NCBI GenBank assembly: GCA_960531495.1
Contig: OY482853.1
Location: 26,548,911 to 26,612,910, forward strand
Source of the DNA: Zeus faber
Lineage: Eukaryota; Chordata; Actinopteri; Zeiformes; Zeidae
Direction: 5' to 3'
Length of the DNA stretch: 64,000 nucleotides
In this document: positions 32,801 through 55,856 of the stretch, in pieces
Position numbering within the stretch: position 1 is the first letter of the stretch
How the letters are laid out: each line of letters begins with the position of its first letter
Notes under the pieces: model-generated
Seen by the model: the letters and a program-made list of their open reading frames with translations, nothing else
Database searches by the model: none
What the model was told of the DNA's origin: nothing
Program-made: the position numbers and the translations under genes

Positions 32801-35635
32801 GTAGATGCTATCGTTTGGACAATCTGGCGGCAACAGACGTACAATATGAATAGTTTTCTTTTTTTTTTCCTGGCTCTCCAGACCAGCGCTTCAGTTTCCA
32901 CCCCCCTGTATCCCCGCCCTTCCCGGACGCACTCAGTTCCCCCCTGTTGACGGAGCAGGGACAAAGCCCCTGGAAAAAATAACCCTAACCCAGGGTTATT
33001 AAATAAGTGTGACTACACACTTTGTCCTACACACTCTGCCTCCAACGGAGGAACGTTCTCCACCCATCCTATGTCTCCCTGTCCACTCGCTCCCTCTCCG
33101 GCTCCACACTAGGTGCGAGCACTGCTGCTCAATGCCACCAAACCTAACTCTAAAAGACACACTAACATGTGAGTGGCATTTTTTAAGAAGAAAAATAATG
33201 CAATTTAAGAATATAAATACCCATCTTCAGGTGGACGGGACGTGTTTCAGTTTATCATCTTTGCAGCTGAGCGCCACGGGTCGGATCGGACTCGCTGTTA
33301 TTCTGAAAAAAAACCCAAAAAACTTTCTTCTTCCGGAAAACAAATCATTTTGGAAATATTTGTACGAAACAAATATTCGTAAAAATCAACTATTTGTGCT
33401 TTCCCAATATTTGGATTTGGCTCCATCCCTAGTTTATGTGCTTGTCCCGACAATATGACTGCTTCCATTCCCATACACTTACATTACACAGTGGTGCCGG
33501 CATTTTCGAGGAAATTATACGAGGTCGAGAGTGGGGAAATTAATTGAACGACTTTTACAGAACATAGACACCGGCTCCTGTTCACACGTCATTGCCAGCG
33601 GATTTATGTGTTTCAGTGCAAGTGGGAAAGGGGCTTTGGTTTCAGATACTAAACAAAGGTATTATATAATGAAGGTCCCAAGGAGCCAGGTGTGGTCAGG
33701 GGGAGACACCATGCTAACTAAAGATATTAAGTGTCTCTCAGGAGAAAGGTGGAGGAAAGAGCAGAGGTCCGGTAAACACAATGTATTAAAATGAATGTCC
33801 CAAGGAATGTGACAAGCCAGGGGGGAGGTCATTGTACAAAGGGTACTACAAACAGACAGTCTACCGGAAAGGTTAGAAGTATACAACAGTTGATAATATA
33901 TATAATTGTACAACAATAATATATGCTGTATACTAATATTAATAATAGACAATGAGACTAAGATTATATTATATTTAATTAATAAAGATCACATTTTAAG
34001 TTTCTTTGAACTCCTTTAAAATAAAGAAATAGTGCTTGAAAGTCCTTGAATTCAGAATGAAGCCTGCTGACATTACTGTACTTTTTCCAAATTCAATATT
34101 AATTTGAGAAAAAAAATATGTATCCTAATGTCAATCTTTTCCACTTTCCGCCTTCAGTGTTCGACTTCAAACCCAAAGGTCATGTGGAACTGGGGGAGGA
34201 GTTGGGCCTCATCAGACAGAGGTGAGACCGTGAGGGTTTCTTACACCGTGTTCCAAATTATTATGCAAATGATATTTTTCTCTGATTTTCCTAAATAGTC
34301 GATGCATGAAGATGATTTTGCTACGGAAGGCACGGTTCTTCTTTTTGTACCATGGCAGAAAGTGGTCAGTCAGAAACTATATACTTTTCCGAGGTTATTC
34401 TCACACCTTCAGGGACCTACCACATCTCTCCCCATGATTCCGGCCCAAAACATGACTCCGCCACCTCCTTGCTGATGTCACAGCCTTGTTGGGACATGGT
34501 GGCCATCCACCAACCATCCACTGCTCCATCCATCTGGACCATCCAGGGTTGCACGGCACTCATCAGTAAACAAGACTGTTTGTTTCTGCTTGTGAGCATT
34601 GGTTAGGGGGGGCCCAATAGTAGGTTTATGCACAACTGCAAGCCTCTGGAGGATCCTACACCTTGAGGTTCACGGGACTCCAGAGGCACCAGCAGCTTCA
34701 AATACTTGTTTGCTGCTTTGTAACGGCATTTTAGCAGCTGCTCTCTTAATCCCATGAATTTGTCTGGCAGAAACCTTCCTCATTATGCCTTTATCTGCAC
34801 CAACCCGTCTGTGCTCTGAATCAGCCACAAATCTCTTCACAGTACGATCACGCTTAAGTTTTCGTGAAACATCTAATGTTTTCATACCTTGTACAAGGCA
34901 TTGCACTATTTCATGCTGTTCGGCAGCAGAGAGATCTTTTCTTTCCCATATTGCTTGAAACTGCTTAATAATGTGGAACGTCCATCTTAAGTAGTATATA
35001 TTTCAGTGACCCAAAGAGCCCTGAGACACTATACCATCCATGATTTTAATTGAAAAACAAAAAACGTAATGTTTAGGACACTTAAATCCAATTTGCATAA
35101 TAATTTGGAACGCAGTGTATGAAATGTATTGCTATATTTATTCTATATTCCAGAGGTTCCCAACCTTAAAATAAATCATATAGATAATTAATAAATAAAA
35201 AACACACTGTCCGCTCGTTTGTTTTCATTTTGAGAACGCTCTGATCAGGCTTTGCAAAACTAAAGTAAAGCACAGGCTAAACAGGGCACCCCTGCCCGCC
35301 TTTTCACGCCCAGTGGAAAATGGCCGGGCACCGCTCCGCGGCACGGTGGTTGGGAACCCCTGGTATATGCCACCTGCTCAATTTTTCAAACCAGTGCCTT
35401 TGACTATTTTTTTTGTATATGTTGTCCGTCTGTCCTCTGGTCCAGGCATCTGTCCCACATCTCAGGCCACCGGTCCTACTACCTGCGGGGGGCCGGGGCC
35501 AGGCTGCAGACCGCCCTGCAGAACTTCGCTCTGGACACCCTGCAGCGGCGGGTAGGCCTGGGTCAGAAAATAAAATTTTACATCTACATGTGGTATTCTG
35601 CCCCTGGAGGAGGCACAGCAAGGAGATGCAGAGGC

Positions 35636-35672
<37 letters not shown>

Positions 35673-36758
35673 TTTTCTGAAACTACCGCTTTTTTTTTTT
35701 TTTTTTTTTTTAATCCCTGTCTTCTTTTAACCCGCACAGGGCTTCATTCCCATGGTGGTGCCAGACATGCTGAAGGGGGCAGTGTTTGTAAGTGTCACAA
35801 CCTGTTCCTTGTGTTATCCGTTGTCTCTGTTATACTGTTCTTTTAGATTGATTTTTGAAATTGTCTTCCCTTCCAGGAGGGCTGCGGGATGCGACCCAAT
35901 GCCCACCGCTCCCAAGTCTACTCTCTGAACCCGGACCGTTTCCCTGATCTCAACCTGGCCGGAACCGGAGAGGTGGGGGTGGCAGGTAAAGCTCCATTGC
36001 CCTGTGGATGATCGAGGGGTTTCGGCTCAAGGGATTCTGGTTTGTAGACATATGGAGAATTTCTCGATACGCTTTCTCCCATTACATGATCATTCATTTA
36101 AAGGGGAAATATATCTCTCATATGCAGGCTTCTTACCAGGTCCTTGAAGTGCTTGAATTTCGTCCTTTGAATTATCGAAATTTAAGGACTGGAATACCTT
36201 GTAACTAGCCTCTTTTGTGCTTGAAAACTGATTGGAAAGCTTGAAATCCGTGATGAAACATTTCCAGAATTGTGTGTGGAGAGAGAGGGAGGGAGGGAGA
36301 GAGAGAGAGAGAGAGAGACATATAATATTGTAATTAATAAAGATCACAACGTTTATTATATTTGTTTTGCGTGAAGTTGTTGAAAATGAAAAAGTAGAGC
36401 TTAAAAAAGTACTTGAAAGTTCTTGAATTAGATTTTGTTATGCCAGAATGAACCCCGTTTTAACTTGGTGTATCCTGTCTCTTTCCAACACCAGGCTATT
36501 TCATGGACCATGCAGTAAACTGGAAGGACCTGCCTGTCCTGTGAGAACTGGGGAGCTCAGGGGTTTGGACTATCAAGTGGGAGATTTGGTATTTCATGTG
36601 TGTTTATTATTATTATTATTATTCTATTTTTGCATGATGTGACTCGTGATGTGCCACCACAGGACCGCGTGCAGCAGCACATGTTACAGAGCAGAGACCG
36701 ACACGGGACGAGAGACATGGGGGCTGTACAGAGTGCATCACTTCAACAAGGTGAAGGG

Positions 36759-36809
<51 letters not shown>

Positions 36810-38140
36810 CTCTGACTTTACTGATAATAAGATACTTGTGCCCAGGAAGATTGGCTCATCTTGCTGAAGTACCGTATATCAATGAAGTGTGTGGGGGTGG
36901 GGGATGTGTGTGTGTGTGTGTGTGTGTGTCTACAGGTGGAGATGTTCGGTGTGACGGCTGATGAGACGGGGGAGGAGAGCTCTCAGCTCCTGCAGTACTT
37001 CCTGTCTCTGCAGAAGGAGATCTTCTCCTCTCTCGAGCTCCCCTACAGGTCGCTGAACGCTTTAATGTTCGACAGCCTCACTCACTCAGTCCTACATCCC
37101 CACACAATCTGCACCTGCTCTTATGACATGCATCCGGAAGATTTGTACTTTTTTTTTTGATATATGTATACATTTTCAGAGTCCTTGACATGCCAACACA
37201 GGAACTGGGTCTTCCAGCACACAGGAAGTACGACATTGAAGCCTGGATGCCGGGGAGAAACGCCTATGGGGAGGTGAATGCCATGAGGTTGCTGTATGGC
37301 TGCACCGATTTCTTTGAACACGGCCCTTGACAATGTGCAATTTTATAGTTTTAAACCATTTTATGCAGGTTTTTTTTTTTTTTTTTTTAACAATTCTAAT
37401 ATAGTGCAATCTAAACTCTTTGAAGTATAATACGAGATTCTGTTGGAATCAGCATTGTTTGACTGGAGAGACCCACAAGCATGGCTTCAATTAGTTGTTT
37501 TACAGCCCATTGTACATACTCTTTGCGTAAGGGTAAGCCAAGTAAGAACCCAACCCAAGTCAGGTGCTTTAGTGCCATTCTGTACCCACTGAGCACCACA
37601 GGACCATTTCTTTCGTTTTCTTTTTCCTCTGCATGTCAGATCTCCAGCGCGTCCAACTGCACGGACTACCAGAGCAGGCGCCTAAACATTGTGTATGAGA
37701 GGGAGGATGGCAGCCTGCAGTACGCTCACACAGTAAGGCTTGGGGCTTGGGGCGGCAGAGGTATAATCATGCAGGTCTTGCTCACATTGGCTCACCATGT
37801 GCTCTATGTGTGCACCTTCAGGTGAACGCTACGGCGTGTGCCATCCCCCGGACCATCATTGCCATCCTGGAGACGCACCAGACCAAAGTGAGTCTGATGA
37901 TGTTGCTCATCACTTTTTTTTGATTTGCTCCGCACTCTTAACACTACCAATCCCTCTTTCACCCTCTCACTCCTTGTCGTCATCTCCCTCTGTGTACAGG
38001 AGGGAAAGGTGCGCGTACCACAGGCCCTGCAGTCCTATATGGGTCTGGAAGTGATCGAGAAGCCAGCCGACACTCCGCTGAAATACATCGGCCCCAACCA
38101 GCACCACCGCCCCCCCAGGCCCGCTCCAAAGACGAGATGA
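29899..38140 (+). CDS. sars2: Serine--tRNA ligase, mitochondrial
   Basis: Exons: 29899-30168, 31353-31448, 31681-31710, 32137-32277, 32398-32452, 34158-34221, 35446-35551, 35740-35787, 35877-35985, 36495-36540, 36663-36750, 36936-37048, 37180-37273, 37640-37732, 37822-37887, 38000-38140. All splice phases agree, giving 519 aa against 518 in human SARS2. The Arg-rich, acid-poor N-terminus fits a mitochondrial targeting peptide. A coiled-coil tRNA-binding arm region follows (residues about 80-180). The class II synthetase core has motif 1 region ([11 protein letters not shown]), motif 2 ([11 protein letters not shown], about 327-337; then GLYRVHHF) and motif 3 ([10 protein letters not shown], about 453-462). 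It charges mitochondrial tRNA-Ser with serine. The adjacent ccer2 matches human 19q13 gene order. Confidence 0.96.
30507..31215 (-). mobile_element. LINE 3' fragment in sars2 intron 1
   Basis: Read on the minus strand it encodes the tail of a non-LTR retrotransposon ORF2: [19 protein letters not shown], then [20 protein letters not shown] 3' UTR follows, ending in repeated cttgaatcttgaat units (30507-30535). 5'-truncated and inactive. Related tails occur at about 41540-41960, 38215-38270 and inside the palindrome at 54664-54914. Confidence 0.8.
34244..35117 (-). mobile_element. Tc1/mariner-type transposon, decayed (family C), in sars2 intron 6
   Basis: 874 bp with inverted ends (CACCGTGTTCCAAATTATTA at the left, TAATAATTTGGAACGCAGTG at the right) and TA on both sides (34242-34243, 35118-35119). 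The minus strand carries transposase pieces: a DNA-binding part ([32 protein letters not shown]) and a DDE-region part ([14 protein letters not shown]). Broken by stops and frameshifts. Confidence 0.85.
35151..35362. mobile_element. hAT-like MITE in sars2 intron 6
   Basis: 212 bp bounded by CAGAGGTTCCCAACC and its near-complement GGTTGGGAACCCCTG. Flanking 8-mers (ctatattc and gtatatgc) are an imperfect target duplication. It sits 33 bp after the Tc1-like copy. The same terminus occurs alone at 5016-5030. Confidence 0.7.
36761..36930. repeat. CA tract and GT tract in sars2 intron 11
   Basis: CA repeats at 36761-36807 and GT repeats at about 36905-36930 within one 185-nt intron. They are complementary to each other, and the GT tract ends 6 bases before the exon 12 acceptor. 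Confidence 0.85.
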
Positions 38141-38543
38141 CGAACATTCAAAAACAAACCTTAAACTGAGTGTGTCAACCCTAATCTATGACGAGAAATA
38201 TACTGTAATTTTTCAAGGTTCAAGAGGTTATTTGTCGCATATATATACATACGGTCATACATATGTTTCATCATATGACGTTGCCTGAATTTGTTTCTAT
38301 TGACATTAAGGATTAACTGCAATTCTTCTTTGCTTCGGTTAGGGTTCAAACTTTGGGCGGAATGCAATATGAGGTCACTACCCTGGCCAGAGTGGAAGCT
38401 TTGGACATGGATCAGTTGCACTATAAAATCGCTCTCCAATTGCTAACCGTTAATTTATATACAGTATATCGTTTTTGTGTTGATCATGAAATTGTACTTT
38501 AAACGTCAACTTGAATGTCAAGATAATGTAAAGAAAGATATGG

Positions 38544-38549
38544 AATAAA
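38544..38549 (+). promoter_or_regulatory. Polyadenylation signal of sars2
   Basis: aataaa about 400 nt after the sars2 stop codon. Confidence 0.55.
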
Positions 38550-38814
38550 ACACATCACTTCTTAAAAATTGCGAATCATCTTGATTGCTTGTTATGTGTA
38601 GTTCATTACATGCGTCTTATCAATCCAGCAAATATAAAAATTCCACCGTTGCTTTTTGTAATATATATATTTTTTAGAATAGAAAGGTTTGCGTATGACC
38701 CATGTGCAAACATAGATAGAAGAGCATATATTGTATTGCTGATGATTTTAGTTGGGGGGGGGGGGCTGTTGTGCTTTAACTGACTAATAAAGTCATTTCA
38801 CTTTACAGAATATA

Positions 38815-39614
38815 CACTGATCAGCCACAACATTAAAACGACCGGCCTTATATTGTATAGGTCCCCCTTGTGCCACCAAAACAGCTCTGACATGTGGAGG
38901 CATGGACTCCACAAGACCTCTGAAGGTGTCCTGTGGTATCTGGCACCAGGACGTAGCAGCAGATCCTTTAAGTCCTGTAAGTCGTGAGGTGGGGCCCCCA
39001 TGGATCAGGCTTGTTGTTCCAGCACATCCCACAGATGATCCATCAGGTTGAGATCTGTGGGATCTGAGTCAACACCTTGAACTCTTTGTCATGTTTCTTA
39101 AGCCATTCCTGAACATGTTTTTCGGTGTGGCAGGGTACATTTTCCTGCAGAAAGAGGACACTGCCATCAGGGAATACCGTTGCCATGAAGGAGTGAATTT
39201 CGTCTGCAACAATGTTTAGGTAGGTGCTACGTGTCAAAGTAACATCCACATGAATGCAGGACCCAAAGTTTCCCAGCAGAGCATCACGCTTGCCTTCTTC
39301 CCATAGTGCATCCTGGTGCCATCTCTTCCGCAGGTAAACGACCCACACACACCTGACCATCCACATGATGTAAAAGAAAATGTGATTCATCAGACCAGGC
39401 CACCTTCTTCCATTGCTCCAATTTGGCCCTTGTCAAAGTCACTCAGATCCTTACGCTTGCCCATTTTCCTGCTTCCGACACATCAACTTCAAGAACTGAC
39501 TGTTCACTTGTTGCCTAATATATCCCACCCCCCCTTGTCAGGTGCCATTGGAACGAGATGAACGATATTATTCACTTCACCTGTCACTGGTTTTAATGTT
39601 GTGGCTGATCGGAA
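38815..39614 (-). mobile_element. Tc1/mariner-type transposon, decayed (family B)
   Basis: 800 bp with ends CACTGATCAGCCACAACATT and AATGTTGTGGCTGATCGG in inverted orientation, flanked by TA (38813-38814, 39615-39616). The minus strand shows transposase pieces (HDKEFKVLTQIPQIST, VPCHTEKHVQEWLKK) with frameshifts. It lies between sars2 and ccer2. Confidence 0.85.
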
Positions 39615-39840
39615 TATTTAACGTCGACAAGGCGCTAGAATATTTTCAGCAGCCACACGTCTTTCAATTATTTCGTTTTTTAAATTAAATACTTTTAGTT
39701 ATATATATATATATTTTTTTTTTTCATTCGTATAAATCCATTAGATGTAATGTAGTAATAAATCATGCTTCTTAAATGCGTTTATATTTTATAAAAAAAT
39801 AAAAAAATAAAACGATACAGGTTGCATTCATCCGTCAGTC

Positions 39841-39970
39841 ATCGATCACCTGACCCGCGCGCCCTGCTCCTGGCCCCGCCCCCCCCGCGCCCTGGCTCCG
39901 CACCGCGCTCCGCTGGAGGCTGAGCCCTTATTTCGAGGTTGTCTGCTGCGGGGCGCGTCTCTCCGACCCC
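39841..39970 (+). promoter_or_regulatory. Probable ccer2 promoter (GC boxes)
   Basis: A GC-rich block with a GC-box-like run (ccccgccccccccgcgcc) just before the ccer2 start codon; CpG-rich sequence continues into intron 1 (about 40600-41050). No clear TATA box at a usual distance. Inferred from composition only. Confidence 0.4.
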
Positions 39971-43840
<3,870 letters not shown>

Positions 43841-43889
<49 letters not shown>

Positions 43890-44080
43890 TACATAGATAC
43901 ATACGCAGCAGACAAAACATCTTACACCTCACACCAATGGTTTTTTTGGAGCCAGGGTACAAACAAAAATATGTTGAAAACTAAAAAGTAATTCCTTGAC
44001 AATCTGAAGGACCTCCTTTTCCGTTCAAATATATTCTTTCTTTTAATTAGGTCGTAATATGGCATTTAGAACTTTGATAT

Positions 44081-44127
<47 letters not shown>

Positions 44128-45687
44128 TTTTCGAAATTGCCAATCTGAAATGCAGATGTTCTCTCTGAAATCAACCTGAATGTGGCAAATCTTATGCTTT
44201 TTTTTATTCAGGAGTATTATCTGTCATGGAGGTGATTCTCACTGGGGACGTTTTCTTTTCAACGTGTAACATATATATGTACTTTGAACTTTGTGCAATA
44301 ATGGAAAACTGTGTGTAAAACCGTTTCTGCTGTTCCGACTGTTAACGTGAGCAACGTATTTCCGACATTTCAATTGAGGAATACTCAGTTTTCTCTCCAT
44401 TTCCTTAAAGGAGTGACAAGGATTGTGTTTTATCTGGCTCACGCACTGTTAAAATCCGACTGTTTTACGAGGAGCTGAGGAGACACGACGCAACGCAGGG
44501 AATTGGGCGGCTCCAGAGACGGGGCCCGACCGTTGTCCCAACCTAATGCTGTTCGGCTTGACTCCCGGGCCGCGGCCGCCGCCGTGGGGAAGCCAGGACG
44601 CCATGTACCTAAAAGCTTATAAGGTCTAAAAGTGTCGCCTCAGGTTTTCAGCCAGCTTTGCACTCTTTATCGTTAACAAGCCAAGGAGGACTAGAGAGGA
44701 GCAGGAGACACTGAAGCCATTTGTTGTCGTTTGGTAAACAAAAGAAACATTAGACATTATAAACAATAGTGCTGGTGACTGGTGAATAGTGTTACATCGT
44801 CATTTCCCTTGCAGTTACTGTTACAGTGTCACTTGTGTAAATATCATTGTTGTCTGTATAAGCCAAGGTCATAAGTAAATATGAAGCCACAGTGCCCCCT
44901 GGTGGATGGTTGATAATAGTTCACTGCGTAGGAGATTACCAAGGCCCATTTACTGCAATAAAAGGACAGTACATAGACTACAGCACAGCTCAACGCAATA
45001 ATCAGCCAAATACATCATGATAAAGTCTTTAATGTATTTTAATATGTAATAACAATGCATCAGAGTATTCTAAATATAATCTCTTTTTCTATAAATACAA
45101 GATTTACAATACATTTTGTGTATTTAAAAACTGGCAAAAGCAACCATTTCAACTTATATTGACACTTGGTAATACCACGTTTAAAAATCAGTTTCAACTG
45201 ATTTTGATTCTGTCTGATTCCAAAGATGATCAAATAATTGTTTTCACTCGAGATTAACTAAATGAATGTATTTTTTTGTTTTGCTTTATTTTCTAGAGAC
45301 GTGCAAACCAGCAGAAATAAAAGATGTAGGAAATGTCGATGAAAATAAGATAAGATAAGGGCATAGACGACATTTCAAACATAGGAAAATGACAGAAAAT
45401 CACCATTCTTAATGTTATCAAGATTGGCCAATTGGAGTGCTGTATTTTGTGCCTCTTGTATCATGTTCTATGCTACCTATTAATCAATAAATGAATAAAA
45501 AGTGTGATACGCCATTCGGTGTCCTCTCTCTCGTGTAAGTTAACTATCAATAATCGAATAATAGCAGTTTAGTGTAGCTTTTAGTGCAGCAAAGTGTAAA
45601 TGTGGGGGGTCCAGGAATTTGGTTTGTTCCTCTTGTGTGAGGGAGAGCCGCTGTGGCCCTGTCAAGTGGTTCCTGCGAATTGCCAGG
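43841..45687. other. Region between ccer2 and itpk1 (convergent 3' UTRs)
   Basis: A CA tract starts directly after the ccer2 stop (43841-43886). A TTTA tetranucleotide tract is at 44080-44130. A plus-strand polyadenylation signal aataaa is at 44957-44962. A GC-rich patch lies at about 44505-44600. The far part is AT-rich and probably contains the itpk1 3' UTR. No coding frame seen. Confidence 0.5.
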
Positions 45688-52534
<6,847 letters not shown>

Positions 52535-54824
52535 ATGTCCCGCGGCTCCAACGCCGGTTTCGACCGCCACATCACGATTTTCTCATCACGATTTTCTCGC
52601 CGGACGGACGACTCTACCAAGTCGGTGAGTCGGGGTTTCTCCCGAAAGCATTAAAGTCACAACGGCGTCGACAAAGTCATCGATCGCGACAACGATGAGT
52701 CGACATCGATAAATTGGCGATATTTTGGGGACGCTGACTCGTGGTGCTTCCTGCTGTGTCTATATTTTCATATCACGATATAAAATACCGACATATCCAC
52801 CAATACATCGGTAACGTTTCTGTCATGGGTGTTTTCAAAGGATATTTATGTGCAATATTAAGTGAAGTATAACTATGATAACGATGATAACATCACCCAC
52901 ATGCACATGCCACGACCCTCCACACACACGAGTTTGTATGGTGTCAATGTTCTCTATCCGTGAAGAGCAATTTTTACTCCAGATCCAAAGGATGTGAGCA
53001 CACCTACACAGCTTCTACCCAAAAATGATCCATTGTGCAATGAAAGAAAATGATGAATAGTTAAACTTCCCCATGATTTCATTTACAAGACTTTATCACC
53101 ATGAGGGAAGGTACCATAACGACGGTTTTGATCCTAGTGTCACCGTCATCTTCCTAAGTATAGTATAGACGAGTATGGAAGGTTGGACTAAATCATATCT
53201 AACAATAAAAAATCTTCTCAGGGAACAAATCCCCTGATATTGGGGTCCCAGAGGCGGGGTGTCAGAATCACTTCTCTATTCTGTTCTATTCTCCCCTATT
53301 CTGTGGTTGGCTTGCAGAGTATGCGTTCAAAGCTGTGGCCCAGAGTGGGTTTACAACGGTGGGAGTCCGGGGAACAGACTGCGCTGTGGTGATCACACAG
53401 AAGAAGTTGCCGGTACGATATCAAGAAACACACAGAAACACGCGCACACACACACACACACGCAGTCATGGGGGTCAGATTCGAAGCTTGCCAAACGACG
53501 CTTGACAGAGTAGCCACTCCAGCATTCTGCCGACTCGACGGAACATTAGCCGATGCCGTTGGACACATTCCCAAATGTGACACATTATATACCTTATTAA
53601 GGTTTTAGTATGAAAATGTTTATGCCGCGAAATGTATTATAATGATAATCATTATGTTATGTCGTACCCTGTCTGGACCCCAGGACAAGCTGCTGGACTC
53701 ATCCACCGTGACCAACATATTCAAACTGACCCCTCTCATCGGCTGTGTGATGACCGGACACAGCGGTGAGTGGCATTTATCACCGCCTATCACCATTTAT
53801 TACCATCGTCACCAGTTCGCTATCCATCATCCCCCTCCCCCGCCCCTCTTGCAGCCGACAGCCGCTCCCAGGTGCACCGGGCCCGCGTGGAGGCGGGGGA
53901 GTGGAGGTACAAGTTTGGGTACGACATCAACGCGGACGTGCTGTGCCGCAGGATGGCCGACATCGCTCAGGTGTACACGCAGAACGCCGAGATGAGGCCG
54001 CTGGGCTGCTGTGAGTGCCGCCCCACCGGGGTCTCTTCCTCTACGGCCTCGACATTAACCTCATTTTCAGGTGTTTGCGTCCATGGGCACCACATGACTC
54101 ACAAATTACCAGGCGGTTTTGGAGAATGTGTAGCTCTTTTTGGTTCAACAGCAACAGTTGCATAAAATCGAACTATGGGAGTGAGTCAGGGTTCTGTGGT
54201 TCCCCCACTGTACGAGTAGTTGTATTTGTTTTTTATTGCGTCTTGTATTTTATGTCATGTTACATACAGTATATTGAATATGCCCACTAGCTGTCGTTTT
54301 ACTGCTAATACTAGGAGTATTAATAAAATAATCAATTAATCCATCAGTAGAAAACAATCAAATTTGATTTGTTGAATAATTGGTTAGTTGATGTTTCATA
54401 TAATATATATATATTTTTTTTTTACATTATTAACTTATTTTTCAGTCATTTTAAATAATTAGAAAAAAACTTTTTATTTTTTGCTTGTTCAGTATACAAA
54501 TCAGTATATATCAGTAGATGGATATTTAAACACACAGATACCTATATGTTTAGTTTCCATTCCTGTATATTTTTATTTTATTTTATTTCATAATATACAT
54601 ATATTTTCATTTATTTACATTTTTACTTTTTATTCTGTTATATTTTATATATATTTTTTTTAATTGACAGTCTGAGAAAAAAAATAAAAATAAAATAATA
54701 ATAATAATAATAATAATAATTCAAGATTCAAGATTCAAGATTTTTATTTGTCACATACATATACATATGTATGGAAGTATGTATATGTATGTGACAAATA
54801 AAAATCTTGAATCTTGAATCTTGA

Positions 54825-54884
<60 letters not shown>

Positions 54885-55856
54885 TTATTTTTATTTTTTT
54901 TCTCAGACTGTCAAGCTTTTTAAAATGCTAATGGTCTGTAGATACACACCAAAAATCGCCACGACAACTTCTTAGTACAGTGGTACCACGACTTACGACT
55001 GCATCTACTTACGACTAATCCAAGATACGAGTAGCGATAGTCACGTAAATTTTGTGTTGACTTGCGACCGACTGCTCCAAGATACGACCGTGGAAATTTG
55101 CAGTTGGCGCGTCGGTGGCCAGTCAGCAGTCAGTCAGCGGGCGACCTACATGGTGTGTGCACGTAGTTCATGGCTTATCAATATTTTTTTCATATTTACT
55201 GTGTTTGTGCTGTGTATTTTGTTTATTTTCACCCTTCATGATTTTTTTTCATTTATTCCCCCTCCTTGCAGGTATGATCCTGGTGGCCATGGACCCCCAG
55301 CGGGGCCCGGTGCTGTATAAGTGCGACCCCGCCGGCTACTACTGCGGCTTCAGAGCCACGGCAGTGGGTGCCAAACACAGCGAGGCCAACACCTACCTCG
55401 AGAAGAAGCTGAAAAAGAGGCCAGAGCTGAGCCAGGACAGGACCGTGCAGGTAGGGGTAAAAATGTGTCCGTTTTCACAGTTGGGTCTGCACAGCTCCCA
55501 CAATTTCTGAGGCTTTTTGGCTGTTGAGCTTCATGGAAAACGTTCTCTCTTCCCACTCTAGTTAGCCATCTCCTGCCTCTCTTCGGTCTTGTCCATGGAC
55601 TTCAAGGCCAGTGAGCTGGAGGTGGGCTTGGTCACCAAAGAACAGCCCAAGTTCAGGTAGATTGACCGCTGGATCGCGCATCATACAGCGGCAAAGGGGG
55701 AAACATTTCACATTTCATGATGGAGCGGCCTCTGATTTTTACGTAAGACTTTCCCCCGCTCTCCCTCCCTCTTCTCTCCCCTCTCTCCCCCGCTGCAGGA
55801 CCTTATCTGAGGCGGAAATAGAAGCCCACCTGGTGGCCATCGCAGAGCGGGATTAG
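52535..55856 (+). CDS. psma6l: Proteasome subunit alpha type-6-like; exon 1 frame broken by a 14-bp duplication
   Basis: Exons: 52535-52624, 53318-53412, 53684-53765, 53855-54010, 55272-55450, 55562-55656, 55799-55856. Without the duplicated 14 bases in exon 1 the joined length would be 246 codons plus stop, exactly that of human PSMA6. The start [17 protein letters not shown] is the alpha-6 N-terminal signature. Exons 2-7 keep their frame and show alpha-6 hallmarks ([33 protein letters not shown]-terminal [11 protein letters not shown]). The alpha-6 subunit is a non-catalytic ring subunit of the 20S core. The sequence is much more diverged from human PSMA6 than expected for this conserved subunit, so I infer the duplicate often called psma6l rather than the housekeeping copy. 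As written, exon 1 shifts frame and the product would stop early; sequencing error, allele or pseudogenisation are all possible. Confidence 0.82.
52571..52598 (+). repeat. 14-bp tandem duplication in psma6-like exon 1
   Basis: The unit atcacgattttctc occurs at 52571-52584 and again at 52585-52598, inside the codons for the conserved N-terminal motif. The extra 14 bases change the frame by two. No ATG occurs upstream in the shifted frame before a stop at about 52432, so no simple alternative start repairs it. Confidence 0.95.
54664..54914. repeat. Near-perfect 251-bp palindrome in psma6-like intron 4
   Basis: The left arm begins ttgacagtctgag and the right arm ends ctcagactgtcaa; both continue inward through A/T-rich sequence and AAT (or ATT) repeats to an inverted pair of LINE tails (tcaagattcaagattcaa at 54721, mirrored to about 54825) around a loop of about 10-12 bases. 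The arms match except for the longer ATT tract on the right. Confidence 0.93.
54978..55150 (+). mobile_element. Possible MITE end (cagtggtaccacgactta)
   Basis: The segment starting cagtggtaccacgacttacg after TA, with repeated 'ttacgac' and 'agatacga' motifs, looks like the end of a fish MITE. No matching opposite end was found before exon 5. Confidence 0.4.
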
